Shown here: positions 48,645 through 59,516 of the stretch, piece by piece | Layout: every line of letters begins with the position of its first letter | Numbering within the stretch: position 1 is the first letter of the stretch | Source: Histomonas meleagridis | Taxonomy: Eukaryota > Parabasalia > Tritrichomonadida > Dientamoebidae | Direction of reading: 5' to 3' | NCBI GenBank assembly: GCA_020186115.1 | Contig: WSYJ01000092.1 | Span: 1-64,000, forward strand | DNA length: 64,000 nucleotides | Position numbers and translations under genes: made by a program | Notes under the pieces: generated by a model | What the model was told of the DNA's origin: nothing | What the model saw: only the letters and a program-made list of their open reading frames with translations | Databases searched by the model: none

Positions 48645-49547
48645 ATTTTTAGCATTAACATTAATTCCTTTTTGTTCGAGAAGTAATTTAACTATTTCTA
48701 TTTCACCTTTTTCAGATGCACAAATAAGTGCTGTTCTAAATAATTTAAATTATTTCCAAATATTATTTTAAAATATCAAATTATTTAAAAAAATTATAAA
48801 TAAAACAAATAAATATCTTTAGCATTAATATCAATTCCTTCTTGTTCAAGAAGTAATTGAACTATTTCTGTATAACCATTTAAAGATGCCAAAATAAGTG
48901 CTGTATGACCTTGGAATTATTTGATCAAAATCAAAATTATTTTGTGATGATATTTCTTGAAGTTTATCTATTTCGTCATTTCGAATTATTTTCGCAATTT
49001 CATTTGGATTATGTCCTTTTTTAACATGTTTTATATGAAGTTCCCAATTATTCTTTGAAAGTTTTTCATAATTATCGAAAAACTGTGATGCGCCAATAAA
49101 ATCTTTGCATTTATCAATTTCATCTGTTTTCATTAAGTGAGCAAAACACAATGTATTTTTTGGAAAGTTTGAATCAATTAATTTATCATCAATCATTTTT
49201 CCTAAAAGGTAATATGATTCTTGTGAAGAAGGATATTTTTTAAGAAGAAATTCTTTAAATCCTTCGATAATTTGATATTTACATTTTATTACTTCTTCTT
49301 CTTTTATTTCAAAATTTTTCAAATAATTTATGTATAAACATGGTTCTGTTTTTGGATGAACGCAAAATGAAAATATTATTTGATAAATAAGAAGATGAAA
49401 TGAGTTAGGAAAGCTTTCATCAAAAAAGTCAAGTATTGAAACAATTGTTTTATCAATATTTTTATAATTTAATATTGATATTATATTTACCATCGATTGG
49501 TAAATGTTTTGATTTTTTTCATATTGTTTTTCCTTGTGTAATTCCAT
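48645..49547 (-). pseudogene. DUF3447/ankyrin locus 4, deleted and frameshifted
   Basis: ATG 49547 opens the N-terminal helical domain and the start of DUF3447 (RNDEIDKLQEISSQNNFDFDQII). The frame then passes, out of phase, straight into an ankyrin cassette at 48904-48815 (TALILASLNGYTEIVQLLLE in the correct frame). The whole DUF3447 and ankyrin middle (over 200 residues in the other loci) is missing. A second cassette lies at 48734-48645. The spacer between the two cassettes (48735-48814) is exactly 80 nt and ends in TTTGGAAATAATTTAAATTA then TTTAGAACAGCA, as in locus 2. Upstream, TAAACGGTC reads on the coding strand at 49577-49585. Confidence 0.8.
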
Positions 49548-49621
49548 TTAAATGGAAAAATGTTTTATGGGTTATTGACCGTTTAGAGCACTTACACAAA
49601 AAAAATGTTTATGAGAAAAAT

Positions 49622-49843
49622 GTTACATTTCAAAGTGATATTAAAACAGTTGGATATAATGTTTTTTATGAATGTGATAGTCTCGAGAAAGTATTTTTCA
49701 ATGAGGGATCGGAAGTGCCACTTGGCAGCCAATTTCAATGCATAACAAACACTGCTCATACATTCGGAAATTATCCATTTTTTAAATGTAAAAGTCTTCA
49801 ATTTACAAAAGTTTCCGAAGATGGTTTAAATTATTCTAATTAG
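49622..49843 (+). pseudogene. BspA-like LRR fragment
   Basis: In frame +2 of the open segment, residues VTFQSDIKTVGYNVFYECDSLEKVFFNEGSEVPLG match one and a half BspA/LRR_5 repeats, then the frame ends at 49843. The part of the frame upstream of 49622 is merely antisense to the ankyrin pseudogene. No signal peptide or membrane segment. A relic. Confidence 0.6.
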
Positions 49844-50469
49844 GAAAATGATTCTTCTGTCGAATACCACCAATAAACACACTTTATGAAAAATAAAGTA
49901 TAATTGATAAATTAAGTTCTTGATGAAATTTCAATTTGAGAGAATTTTTTTAACGTTCGAAAACAGGTCCCCTTGCTGGGTTGTTTTGACAAATGATCGT
50001 TAATCTACAGAAAAAAAAAAATATATCGTCCAATAAAATCGGTTATATTCAAGAAAATCAAACACAAAAAACTGTCATTATCGTCTTTCTAAGAAAATAA
50101 CCGCCAATGTTCAGAAATCACTGTGTAACTTCTTTACAAAGTCTCCTGAACATTTCCCTCCCAACTCGAATTTTTATATTATATATGTATTAACTATTCG
50201 AAAAGCATCATGATTTTTATTAGTCGCCACTTCATTGTTTAAGTGAGAACCTTAAAATCATGTCGGAATTTCGAATTAAAGCAAAAAGGTTATATCAAAA
50301 AGAATTTTTATACACGTAGGAATTAAATAATCATAAAAAAGTATATTTTATTATTAGCCAAGTAATAAGAATCTAAAACCTTTCATTGCTGCACGTTTAG
50401 AATTACAGGTTTTACCTGCCCTGAGAAATTTGAACGGATTCAAAATGTGAACTGTAAAAGTGGATCCAA
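49844..50469. other. Intergenic, nothing recognised
   Basis: AT-rich with short poly-A runs. AACGTTCG and GATCGTTAATC at about 49950-50000 are isolated MYB-like cores. No ORF. Confidence 0.4.
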
Positions 50470-51795
50470 ATGTCTAAATCTGCAGCAGGATACCTCTACA
50501 AACAGACTGGTGTGCTAAAAACATGGAAGCGATTTTACTGCACGTTGGGAGACAATACATTAAAAGAATATACAGATAAAGATGGAACTGAATTATCAAA
50601 TACCAACATTGATAAATCTACATCATTCAAAATTCTCACAGAAACCAATAGACCTTACTGCTTTGAAATTACACTCAAAGGTAAGCCCTTTGTGTACCGT
50701 GCAGAAGACGAGGAATCTTTTTCAAAATGGATTAATGCATTTACTTATTTAATAAATAAGTTCAAACAAGCACCTGGCTCTAAGCCTAAAGTATCACTTG
50801 ATGATTTTCAAATTCTCAAAGTCATAGGACGAGGTTATTATGGAAAAGTTTTCCTTGTCCGTCTTAAATCGACTGGACAGCTTTATGCTCTTAAAGCTAT
50901 GAACAAGGCCAAATTAGCAGAAGACAACACTATTAAGCAAATTCTTATTGAGCGTGATATTTTATTTCAAAATGAACATCCATTTTTAGTTCGTGGGTAT
51001 TATACCTTCCAAACAGAAGCCAAAGTTTTCATTGTTCTTGCTTATGTTCCTGGAGGAGAACTATTTCGTCGACTTAAAGAAGAAGGTAAATTCACTGAAC
51101 GTCGAACTCAATTATATGCCGCCGAACTTGTCCTTGCTCTCTCACATCTTCACCAACATGGAATTCTTTATCGAGATCTTAAGCCTGAGAACATTTTGGT
51201 CGATGTTGATGGTCATCTAAAAATTACAGATTTTGGTTTTTCGAAGCCAAACATTGTAAATGAAGGCCAAACAACAACAACCTTTTGTGGTACACCTGAA
51301 TATCTTGCTCCTGAAGTATTTCGCCAACAGCCATATTCTCGATCAGTTGATTGGTGGAGCTTAGGCATTATATTATTTGAAATGCTTTCTGGTTATCAGC
51401 CATTTTTCGACACTAACATCCGTAATATGTGCAGATCGATTTTGTATGATGAAATCGAATTTCCACCATTCTTCAGTCCAAATGCTGTTGATTTAATTAG
51501 TAAACTATTAGAGAAAGACCCTAAGAAAAGAATTGGCTCAGGCCCAACTGATGCTGAAGAAATTAAATCGCATAATTTCTTCATCGGAATTAATTGGGAC
51601 AACGTGTACAACAAGAAAACTAAGCCAAGATGGATACCAACAATCGAAAACGAAATTGACACGTCAAATTTCGATGAGGAATTCACTGAACAACCAACTG
51701 CGGTTTCATTCGAAGACCCAAGTTTGGTGCCTGAAGAGGCGCAAATAGCCTTCCAAGGTTTTACATTTAACTCTGAGGAAAAGAGCGTAATATGA
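50470..51795 (+). CDS. PH-domain AGC kinase (AKT/PKB-like)
   Basis: 441 residues. PH domain at 4-97 (AGYLYKQTGVLKTWKRFYCTL, YRAEDEESFSKWINAF). Kinase domain at about 113-370: glycine loop GRGYYGKVFLV, Lys in YALKAM, Glu in ERDIL, HRD replaced by YRD (ILYRDLKPENIL), DFG (ITDFGFS), activation loop TTTTFCGTPEYLAPE with the PDK1-type Thr, and APE. The AGC tail ends with FQGFTF, a hydrophobic motif in which the Thr is the expected phosphosite. All catalytic residues are present, so it should be an active Ser/Thr kinase controlled by PH-mediated membrane binding. The tyrosine of YRD is normal for AKT-type kinases. Domain order matches AKT. Confidence 0.93.
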   Translation: MSKSAAGYLYKQTGVLKTWKRFYCTLGDNTLKEYTDKDGTELSNTNIDKSTSFKILTETNRPYCFEITLKGKPFVYRAEDEESFSKWINAFTYLINKFKQAPGSKPKVSLDDFQILKVIGRGYYGKVFLVRLKSTGQLYALKAMNKAKLAEDNTIKQILIERDILFQNEHPFLVRGYYTFQTEAKVFIVLAYVPGGELFRRLKEEGKFTERRTQLYAAELVLALSHLHQHGILYRDLKPENILVDVDGHLKITDFGFSKPNIVNEGQTTTTFCGTPEYLAPEVFRQQPYSRSVDWWSLGIILFEMLSGYQPFFDTNIRNMCRSILYDEIEFPPFFSPNAVDLISKLLEKDPKKRIGSGPTDAEEIKSHNFFIGINWDNVYNKKTKPRWIPTIENEIDTSNFDEEFTEQPTAVSFEDPSLVPEEAQIAFQGFTFNSEEKSVI

Positions 51796-52972
51796 ATGTG
51801 ATAAACATGAAATTTAAAAAATCGAATTTCGAATTTTATTTTGAGTGTTTATAAAATGTTTTAGTAAAAACTAAAAAAGAAATTTTACCACAACATTATT
51901 ATATTAAACATTTTTGTTAAAGAAAAACTAAGTTATTTTGTGGAAACCTGAAAAGAAGGAAAAAGGCGAAGCAGCTGATACTTGTAGGTTTAATGGTATT
52001 ATCTAGGTAAAACAATTCAATTAATTTACTGTTAATTACATTGTTATCAAGAGTGAGCTATGTATCTGGAATTTTTTTTTTTAAATTATGTGATACTTAG
52101 ATCAAAGAACTAATTGATTAATGGTTAATCCAAATGAAATACCAAAATAAGAAATTAATTTCTTCGAAAATTAAAAAGTATGAAATATTTCAAATTTATA
52201 AATCAATTTTTGAGCTTATAAAAGAAATAATTTATTGATTTGTATTTATTAACGAATTTATCATAAAATTCTTCAAAAATATAAGATTTCTATGGCATGA
52301 ATTTGAATTTATCAAGAATAGTTACGGAAAATAATTTCGAAATCTTCATTAACATTTTACAAGGTGTTGATTCTAGTAATATAGGCATTGAGGATATCTA
52401 TGATGAAGCCATATATGCATGTAGGATCTACTTTACAAGTTATTTATAAAGTGGAATCTGTTTAATTAACGATAATTCGATTCAAAAATGTGTACTATTG
52501 GAACAACTTATGATTGTAATTAGAGGTATTTCACAATATTTAAATTTCAAATGTGATGCAGATATAGAAGATGCAAATAATTATATATTGCATTGTGTAT
52601 ACATAAGGTACTCATCATTCTGGATAAATTCCTAGGATTTCACACCAAAAAACCCACCATATAAGACGATTTATGTAGGTATTTCATATTTCATTTTCCT
52701 AGATATAGAAAGTTTAACATGATAAAACGGAATAGAATGTATCAGTACTTTTTAAAACATATATTTTTGTAAAACAAAAAAATGTGAAAACTGTTTTTCA
52801 TTTCTATTCTATAATTTTTAAAATATTTTGATATTGGAATGATAAAAACAACTGAAGAGTATATGATTTGGTTGGTTTATAATTTATTTTATAACATTCA
52901 TTGGAAAAATTTCCAGCCCGATAATAATTATAATTTCTGGCTGGCAACAGATTTTCCTTTTGTGAGTTCGTA
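51796..52972. other. Gene-free stretch with degenerate coding traces
   Basis: A 51-codon frame starting at ATG near 52296 (MNLNLSRIVTENNFEIFINI) ends at a stop near 52450 and has no partner downstream. It could be the start of a dead gene. Otherwise AT-rich. Confidence 0.4.
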
Positions 52973-53460
52973 TTAGTTCAAATCAATATGAGTTAGCATA
53001 GTTCCTTGTACAAAGAGAATGTGTGGGTGATAGCTTATGAAAGGACGGAAATCAAAATTGGATGAAGTAATGTAAACATCAGCTCCACGTGAGTCCCCAT
53101 TTGCTCTTTTAATCATTTTACGAAAACGCCTCCAACAACTCTGGTTGATCCAAAAATAGTTCAAAGATCTTAATACAAACAAATTTAGTTTTAGATCAAT
53201 TATAACCTTTTATAATTATCTTGACTTTATTTGTAGTAATAAACTTATCAAGGTAACACCAAGTTTCTTGTCATCACCATTAAGTGATTGATCACCCTTG
53301 TTCGAAATGTGGTGATGGGATCACAGTCTTCATCATAATTTTTTACTTTCCATGCATGAAGAAATGAACGATATGATGATTTGATACTAAATCCAGTAAT
53401 ACAGATAGAACATGGAAATAGAAACTCTATGTATTCACCAGTTAACAAACCATTAGAAAA
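52973..53460 (-). pseudogene. Fragment resembling a discoidin (F5/8 type C)-like domain
   Basis: Minus-strand pieces in shifted frames: SNGLLTGEYIEFLFPCSICITGFSIKSSYRSFLHAWKVKNYDED (53460-53320) fits the discoidin pattern (E-F-x-F, I-x-G-F-S-I-K-S, F-x-x-x-W-K-V), with further scraps down to 52973. Trichomonads have many such proteins, often joined to BTB domains. The match is weak and the frame is broken. Confidence 0.35.
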
Positions 53461-53481
53461 TTTTTGTTGATCACAGTAACA

Positions 53482-54768
53482 ATGGTTTTTATTAGTAGTA
53501 CAAATCTTAATTTTATTGAAGTATATGATGAAAATAATTATTATTCTAATGATAATAATGGAATTCTTTATGATAAAGATTATACAACAATTATTTGTTA
53601 TCCAATGGGAATTACTAAAAGTTCATTTGAAATACCAAATTCAGTTATAATAATTGGAGATCGCTCATTTTATCAATGTTCATTATTAACTAATATTGTT
53701 ATTCAAAGCTTAGTTACTACAATTGGCAGTAATGCTTTTCAATTTTGTACAAATCTGAATATCATTGGCAAAAGTGTAAATCTAATAAATTCATATGCTT
53801 TTGCTAATTGTGATAATCTAGCTTGTATTTATTATGAAGGTTATGTAATGCCAAATGTATATTCGAATGCATTTAATGCAATTTCAACATATGTTATGAC
53901 ATCAGATGCATATCAAGAGTCAACATTTGGCCCACTTCAGGTATCAAAAGGTTCATCAATTAATGAATGCCTTAAGTATATATGGCCAACGCAGACATTC
54001 ACTAAATCAAATATATTCACTAAGTCAAATGTGTTTTCAAGAAGTAATCCATTTACAAAATCAAATGTATTTTCAAGAAGTAATACATTTACAAAATCAA
54101 ATGTGTTTTCAAGAAGTAATCCATTTACAAAATCAAATGTGTTTTCAAGAAGTAATCCATTTACAAAATCAAATGTGTTTTCAAGAAGTAATCCATTTAC
54201 AAAATCAAATGTATTTTCAAGAAGTAATACATTTACTAAATCGAATGTATTTACTAAATTTGAAGCGTTTACAGAATCAAAACACTTTGAGGTAACATTT
54301 ACTCAAACATTGATTCTTACTCATTCATTAGTGGAAACAATTATTTCTAAAACAATTCTTTCTAACTCTATTACTCTTACTGTTTTTGGTTCATCTTATT
54401 CTTTTATTTCTTCCATATTTATTTATTATGAATACACAATAATTGAATATTCATCATATATAATGTATTAAACAGGTTTTTATACAAATATTAATCATGA
54501 AGAAGCAAAAAACAGTCAAAATAAAGAAAATCAATTGATTTATTATCATTGCTTGGGTTTGTGTGGCAATAGTTATAATTGTTGTAATTCTTGTCATCAT
54601 ACTTATTCGTATTCGTATCAATAATAATCTATAGGGGAAACTGTTAATGAAGAAAATATAAATGGTCATCTAATATCAATGAATAATATGATAGTTAATA
54701 TCTCTGATATTAAAGAAGACCCAATTACAGAAGAATTTAAGGAAAATGAATTCTTTGAAAATATTTAA
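53482..54768 (+). pseudogene. BspA-like surface protein gene, truncated and frameshifted
   Basis: Open from ATG 53482 to 54471: a few LRR_5 repeats (SFEIPNSVIIIGDRSFYQC, NAFQFCTNLNIIG), the closing module (AISTYVMTSDAYQESTFGPL), then about nine F-T-K-S-N-V-F-S-R-S-N-P repeats and a hydrophobic region. There is no signal peptide, so the 5' end is lost. After the stop, in another frame, 54539-54631 encodes a clear membrane segment (FIIIAWVCVAIVIIVVILVI) followed by a basic stretch and, after a further stop, an acidic cytoplasmic tail ending at TAA 54766-54768. These are the usual C-terminal parts of such proteins, so the gene is disrupted at both ends. Confidence 0.75.
54001..54270 (+). repeat. 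36-bp tandem repeat encoding FTKSNVFSRSNP
   Basis: Near-identical 36-bp units (ATTTACAAAATCAAATGTGT, then TTTCAAGAAGTAATCC) repeated five to six times within the BspA stalk. The high identity despite gene decay suggests recent expansion. Confidence 0.85.
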
Positions 54769-55228
54769 ATTTTAATTATTTATTTCATAATATAATGAAT
54801 ATAATGATTAAAATCCAGTATTTCATAATATGTAAAATATTATAAAAATGATTTCATTTTGTTGATATTAATAAGAATTCTATAAAATCAATTTTTTCTC
54901 CATAAAAAAAAGTAAAATTAACTTAACTAAAAATTTATGTATATTAATATTTTTTTTAAAATAAATGTTTTAAAATAATATTATTCAAGAAAAAAAAATT
55001 TAGCGCGTATACTCCTTTTAAATATATACTGAGAGACATGGAACCAATAATATACCACAAGTATCTTATCACATCTTTCATGATACAATTTTCACAATAA
55101 AATCATCATATGTCTTTTGTATAGAACATTAAAGAAAGAATCCTCCTAATGACAAAGATATTTTGATAGTATTTGACAACCAATAAAGTGCTTTCATTCA
55201 TCGATCAGAACACTCAATTAGAATTCAA
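54769..55228. other. Intergenic, nothing recognised
   Basis: AT-rich; no sustained frame or structured element seen. Confidence 0.4.
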
Positions 55229-56527
55229 TTATTTTAATGATAAGAGATATTCACAAATTTGAGACCATCTTAATGATATAGGAATTTTCTTCTTGAAATA
55301 TTTTGTGATGAAAATTCTTCTTTCGTTTTCATCTTCTTGAATTTGTTCTTTCATTTCTTGAACTGTATGTTTCAATTCCCTTATTTGTCTTATTACTTCT
55401 TTATCGATCTGTGTTTGCTTGTTAGATTTTGTATACCCAAGATCATCAAAATTAATGTCATCTTGCTTTTCAGTAGGCTCAACTATGCTTAACTTTCCTG
55501 GTATACATATTCCCAATAGAAAATTGATTTCTTGAGTTACATCAATCCCTGAATTAGGGTTTTGTAACCATTTATTTATTCTCATTAAGCATGTTTGAGC
55601 TTCGATGCTAGATGGGAATTTATCTCCAAATTCAACAAAAATAGAAACAATTTTATGAGCAATATCAAATGCGTTTTCACCTTTTTTCGAATTTTTTCGT
55701 AGTTCTTTAATACATGCAATTGCTCCTTTTGTAGATGGTCTTTTTTCATTAGGCTGAATGTAATTTAGTAGTGCTGAAAGCTTATTTTGAATTTCTTGTT
55801 TCTCTTGTTTAATCTTTTCAATTTCCTTTTTTTCTTCTTCTGTTTGTTGAGAATAAATTTTTATTATTTTTTGGGTAGTTTCAGGTCCAATTTGTTCATT
55901 TAAAATATCTTCTAGAAGATGGTTGACATCTTTTTTTTCGATATTCGAAGCGCGTTCTTGGAAATGCATTCGTTTTGTCTTTTCTTTTTCGTTATTTTTT
56001 TGGAGTTTTGAAATAACATTATCAATGTTAAATCCCAATGTTGAATAATCTTGAATGATTGAATTCGTAGGACCAGTTGGATCTGAGATAAATCGAATAA
56101 GATTATCTGTTCCATTCTTAAATTTTTTCAACATCCTTTCTTGTTGATTGATCAAAACAAGAGAATTAAAACATAAAGAAGAAAGTTTATCTTTGTCCTC
56201 CATCAATTGTGAAATTTCCTTTCCTTGCATTTCTAAAAGAGAATCAAATTCTTCTAAAATTTGACTTACTTTAGATATTGGTAGTGTTTTTTCGGTATTT
56301 TTTTCATTTGTTGGAAGTGGCTGAGATGCCTTAAGCAATTTATTTTGTTCTTCGAGGAGTTCTTTTTGTAATTTTATTGAATTAAATTGTTGTTTTAAAA
56401 TTTGTATTTTTTCTTGTAATTTAGAATTTTTCGCTTTTAATCTTTCGTTCTCATTTTGCAATGTGGTTACTAGCCTTGTGCTCTCGGATTGATATGAACT
56501 CTCAGAAAAGAATAATTGATTTTCCAT
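55229..56527 (-). CDS. Coiled-coil protein of unknown function
   Basis: 432 residues, no family recognised. Residues about 10-75 form a strong coiled coil (SESTRLVTTLQNENERLKAKNSKLQEKIQILK), with further helices at 80-160 and 185-255. A globular-looking part lies at about 265-350 (GAIACIKELRKNSKKGENAFDIAHKIVSIFVEFGDKFP, QEINFLLGICIPG), and a short coiled coil plus ITKYFKKKIPISLRWSQICEYLLSLK end the protein. Cytosolic; no signals. It shares a very short divergent promoter with the coiled-coil gene at 56610, which suggests co-expression. Confidence 0.7.
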   Translation of the reverse strand: MENQLFFSESSYQSESTRLVTTLQNENERLKAKNSKLQEKIQILKQQFNSIKLQKELLEEQNKLLKASQPLPTNEKNTEKTLPISKVSQILEEFDSLLEMQGKEISQLMEDKDKLSSLCFNSLVLINQQERMLKKFKNGTDNLIRFISDPTGPTNSIIQDYSTLGFNIDNVISKLQKNNEKEKTKRMHFQERASNIEKKDVNHLLEDILNEQIGPETTQKIIKIYSQQTEEEKKEIEKIKQEKQEIQNKLSALLNYIQPNEKRPSTKGAIACIKELRKNSKKGENAFDIAHKIVSIFVEFGDKFPSSIEAQTCLMRINKWLQNPNSGIDVTQEINFLLGICIPGKLSIVEPTEKQDDINFDDLGYTKSNKQTQIDKEVIRQIRELKHTVQEMKEQIQEDENERRIFITKYFKKKIPISLRWSQICEYLLSLK

Positions 56528-56609
56528 TTTAGCTATCTAGTGCCTTAACGTCTTTAAGTGTGCCCTAAAACAAACCGTTAACAATATTAAACGTGCAGAC
56601 AAATGTGAA
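56528..56609. promoter_or_regulatory. Short bidirectional promoter
   Basis: 82 nt between two ATGs. Contains CCTTAACGTCTTTAAG (about 56543) and AAACCGTTAAC (about 56573-56583), the latter a MYB-type core readable on both strands. CCTTT/CTTTAAG-like sequence resembles a trichomonad core element at transcription starts. Confidence 0.45.
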
Positions 56610-58529
56610 ATGGAATCACAAAAATTAGAAAGATTAAGAAGAAAAAATGCTAAACTAAAGAGCATGATATGGAATCACTATAAAATGTTCAAGGAAAGTC
56701 TACTTAAAATTCAAGTCGAAAATGAGATGCTTTATTCAAGTATATCAGAAGAAAAGCAAAAACATTCTGAAATTATCAGTAGATATGCAAAAGAAATTGG
56801 CGTTCTTGAAGCCCAACTCCTCCGTTGCAAGTCAACTATTACAAATGTATCAAGATCACAAGATTTTAAAAAGACAACAAAAATGGATTGGGGACTTGAT
56901 GACCTTGCTGAAGAAGGTGAGAACCTATTCAATGAATCTCGGTTAATTTTTAAAAAAGAACTCCAAACCAAAATCACACTTCCCAAATATGATGATACAC
57001 CAACTAAAGTTACACGTTATGACCTACAATCCAATGATATGAACACATTACACAACTACCAAAATCCTAAAGAAAAAACAAAATATGAAATTACACAATC
57101 AGAAATATTTTCTCTTGAAACTAAACAAAACAATACTATAAATACACCATGTTCAGGTGCACCAAAAATATCGACAACAGAAAGCATTCCAAAAGACGAA
57201 TTAAGTGCACAAGAAGAATCTCTTTCTACTACAAATGAAAACAATTTTGAACATTCCGACATATCTAATGATAAAAATGATTCAACTGAAAAATCAAAAC
57301 AAATGCCAAAAGTTACAAAAATTATTGATGAATCAATTGAACCAAAGTTTGATGAAAAAAATGATATTGCAATACTTAGTGCAAGTAATGAAGAAACATC
57401 AATCGAAAACATTTTTGACTTTGATGAGGACCAAAGTGACAGTAACAAAGCAGATATTAAACATGAAAATGTAAGTAGTGATATAAATAATATCAAAATT
57501 AATTTAAATGTTAAAAACGAAAATAACATTTTAAGTGATGAATTTGAAGAAGAAAACAAAAAGGATGAAATAATTTTAAATGATAAAATTAACGAAAACA
57601 CTGAAAGTGAAAAAAGTATTTCAATTAACGTAGAAAACAATACAAATAAAATAAATGGAAATACTGAAAGTGAAAATAGTGAATCAACAGAAGAAGAAAA
57701 AGACAAAAATGAAATAACTTTAAATGAAATTAATGAAAATTCCAAAAGTGAAAACAGTATTTCAATTAAAGAAATTAAAAATGAAAATGACAAAAGTATT
57801 TTAACTGAAAAATTGGAAAAAGAAAGCGACACAAATAATAAAATTTTAAGTGATGAAAATAATAAAAACTCCGAAAGTGAAAACAGCGTTTTAAGCAACG
57901 AAAAGAATAACAACAGACAAACTTTAAGTGAAGAAATAGATGATCAAATTGTTTCAACTGATTTAATTAAAGCAAAAAGAGAAATTAATGAAATTCAAGA
58001 AGAAAAATGCAACAACATATCAAAAGAAGAAGAGTCAAATGTATTTAATGAAGGAGTATTTGATATTGACAATATTTCCAATATCGAACACGAAAAGAAA
58101 GATGACGGAAATATTATATCTGAAGATTTCGAATCAATCATTGGCATTCCAATGACTAAAAGCGATGAATCCAAGAAAAATACATCGCAAAGTTCCAAAA
58201 ATTCTTATTCTGGAATCCAAACGTTTGATGAAGATATTACATTTGATGATTTTGATTCAATTACCAAAAACAAAGATAAAACAGAAGACTCAATTTCTAT
58301 TGGTTCATCATCAGCTGTTGATTCCCTTTACGAATCTTATTTCCATAATATTGACTATGGTAACATCGAAGAAGAAGAAACTTTTTCGGGTGATAACATG
58401 AACGTGTCATCAGATAATAACGATGATGATGATGACGATATGGAATTCGATATAAGCTCAGATAGCATTGATGTCGATTCTGGTGGCGGTGATTATGGAA
58501 GCACTTTTGGATCAAGATTTGATTACTAG
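56610..58529 (+). CDS. Coiled-coil protein with long acidic low-complexity tail, unknown
   Basis: 639 residues. Residues 1-85 are a coiled coil (MESQKLERLRRKNAKLKSMIW...EIGVLEAQLLRCKSTI). A short basic and Asp-rich link (KMDWGLDDLAEEGENLF) follows. The remaining 500 residues are Asp/Glu/Asn/Ser-rich and repetitive (S-E-N-S, N-E-I/N-E-N motifs). The end is VDSGGGDYGSTFGSRFDY. No family recognised. A short N-terminal coiled coil with a long disordered tail occurs in scaffold and kinetochore proteins such as shugoshins, but nothing diagnostic is present. Low-complexity composition matches the AT-rich coding bias of the region. Confidence 0.7.
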   Translation: MESQKLERLRRKNAKLKSMIWNHYKMFKESLLKIQVENEMLYSSISEEKQKHSEIISRYAKEIGVLEAQLLRCKSTITNVSRSQDFKKTTKMDWGLDDLAEEGENLFNESRLIFKKELQTKITLPKYDDTPTKVTRYDLQSNDMNTLHNYQNPKEKTKYEITQSEIFSLETKQNNTINTPCSGAPKISTTESIPKDELSAQEESLSTTNENNFEHSDISNDKNDSTEKSKQMPKVTKIIDESIEPKFDEKNDIAILSASNEETSIENIFDFDEDQSDSNKADIKHENVSSDINNIKINLNVKNENNILSDEFEEENKKDEIILNDKINENTESEKSISINVENNTNKINGNTESENSESTEEEKDKNEITLNEINENSKSENSISIKEIKNENDKSILTEKLEKESDTNNKILSDENNKNSESENSVLSNEKNNNRQTLSEEIDDQIVSTDLIKAKREINEIQEEKCNNISKEEESNVFNEGVFDIDNISNIEHEKKDDGNIISEDFESIIGIPMTKSDESKKNTSQSSKNSYSGIQTFDEDITFDDFDSITKNKDKTEDSISIGSSSAVDSLYESYFHNIDYGNIEEEETFSGDNMNVSSDNNDDDDDDMEFDISSDSIDVDSGGGDYGSTFGSRFDY

Positions 58530-58680
58530 CAAATGAACTTACAATAATTTTTTGTGAATAAACAATAAATATTTATAATAAAAGTATTATTTATTGCGCA
58601 AATCGAATATTTATTTCATATATTAGTATTTAAGTATAGATAAATCATCAAAAAAACAAACATTTTAACAAATAAAAACA

Positions 58681-59376
58681 TTACCTGTGATAAAGACCCG
58701 TGTGGAGATTAGTAAGAGCAAGTGCAAATGCAATAAAAAGATTAAATGGATGTGTGATTCGCATTTTAAAAATGTCTTGACTCTCTCTAACAAATATGCA
58801 AACTTCATTTGCATATTTCCCCTGTTCAATACAAACGAAATTTTTAATGGATTCTGTAGCTTGCATGTCATGGAAGTCCTGGTAGTAACGGCCTTTGATC
58901 ATGAGAGGTGGCTTGGATTCAAATATTTTACCATCTTCAAAAATCACTTGAAAATATCTGGCACCATAAGAGCCAAGAAAATTATTTTGATATACAACTT
59001 TAAAATTTATTTCAGGTCCCTTAACTTCGAATTTTAGACTTTTAGAATCTGATTTGATATTACCCAAAATTTTTCCTGAAGAAGGCTCAATAATTCGGTA
59101 TTTTGTATGTAACAGTGTCGACCTAGTTACTGCAGAAAAAATAGGTGTTATTTCTGATCCAAATAATTGGTATGCATATGTTCCAATTGGACCTCTCTTT
59201 TCTCTACGAAGAATAGATTCAACTATAGTGTTTGGTTTTATTGGTTTCGTGGTTTCTTCCAAAAAAACAGAAAAATTAGAATGATCAACTGTTGGTGGTA
59301 ATGGGCGGGGAATACCAACTATCGGTCCTTCATCAGAAGTGCTTGTTGGAAAATCACTATTTGATGAATCTTTCAT
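58681..59376 (-). CDS. Tubby-like protein
   Basis: 231 residues, essentially one tubby C-terminal domain. Beta strands with RREKRGPIGTYAYQLF near residue 60 (a basic patch where phosphoinositide binding would be expected), LLHTKYRIIEPSSGKILGNIKSDSKSLKF, NNFLGSYGARYFQVIFEDG, RYYQDFHDMQATESIKNFVCI (equivalent to the family motif G-R-V-x-x-A-S-V-K-N-F) and the closing helix FKMRITHPFNLFIAFALALTNLH. Tubby/TULP proteins bind PI(4,5)P2 and escort membrane proteins into cilia. Here the N-terminal region is short and lacks a recognisable IFT-A-binding helix. The C-terminal helix is followed by five residues, as is usual. Confidence 0.8.
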   Translation of the reverse strand: MKDSSNSDFPTSTSDEGPIVGIPRPLPPTVDHSNFSVFLEETTKPIKPNTIVESILRREKRGPIGTYAYQLFGSEITPIFSAVTRSTLLHTKYRIIEPSSGKILGNIKSDSKSLKFEVKGPEINFKVVYQNNFLGSYGARYFQVIFEDGKIFESKPPLMIKGRYYQDFHDMQATESIKNFVCIEQGKYANEVCIFVRESQDIFKMRITHPFNLFIAFALALTNLHTGLYHR

Positions 59377-59516
59377 CTTATTTTTCTGGATTTTTTGAGC
59401 TTTTCATCCTGAAAAGACGTTTAGATCAACAAAGAAAATGATGAACAAACAACTTACAATAAATTTGTTTTTACATAGGCTCCTATTGCTTACGAATGAA
59501 ACCGAATTTTTTAATA

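Noticed and set aside
54454-54669. Minus-strand 71-codon frame over the BspA tail
   Set aside because: Shadow of the decayed membrane segment and tail of the BspA pseudogene on the plus strand.
57056-57913. Minus-strand 285-codon hydrophobic Ser/Phe/Leu frame
   Set aside because: Antisense shadow of the acidic low-complexity tail of the gene at 56610-58529.
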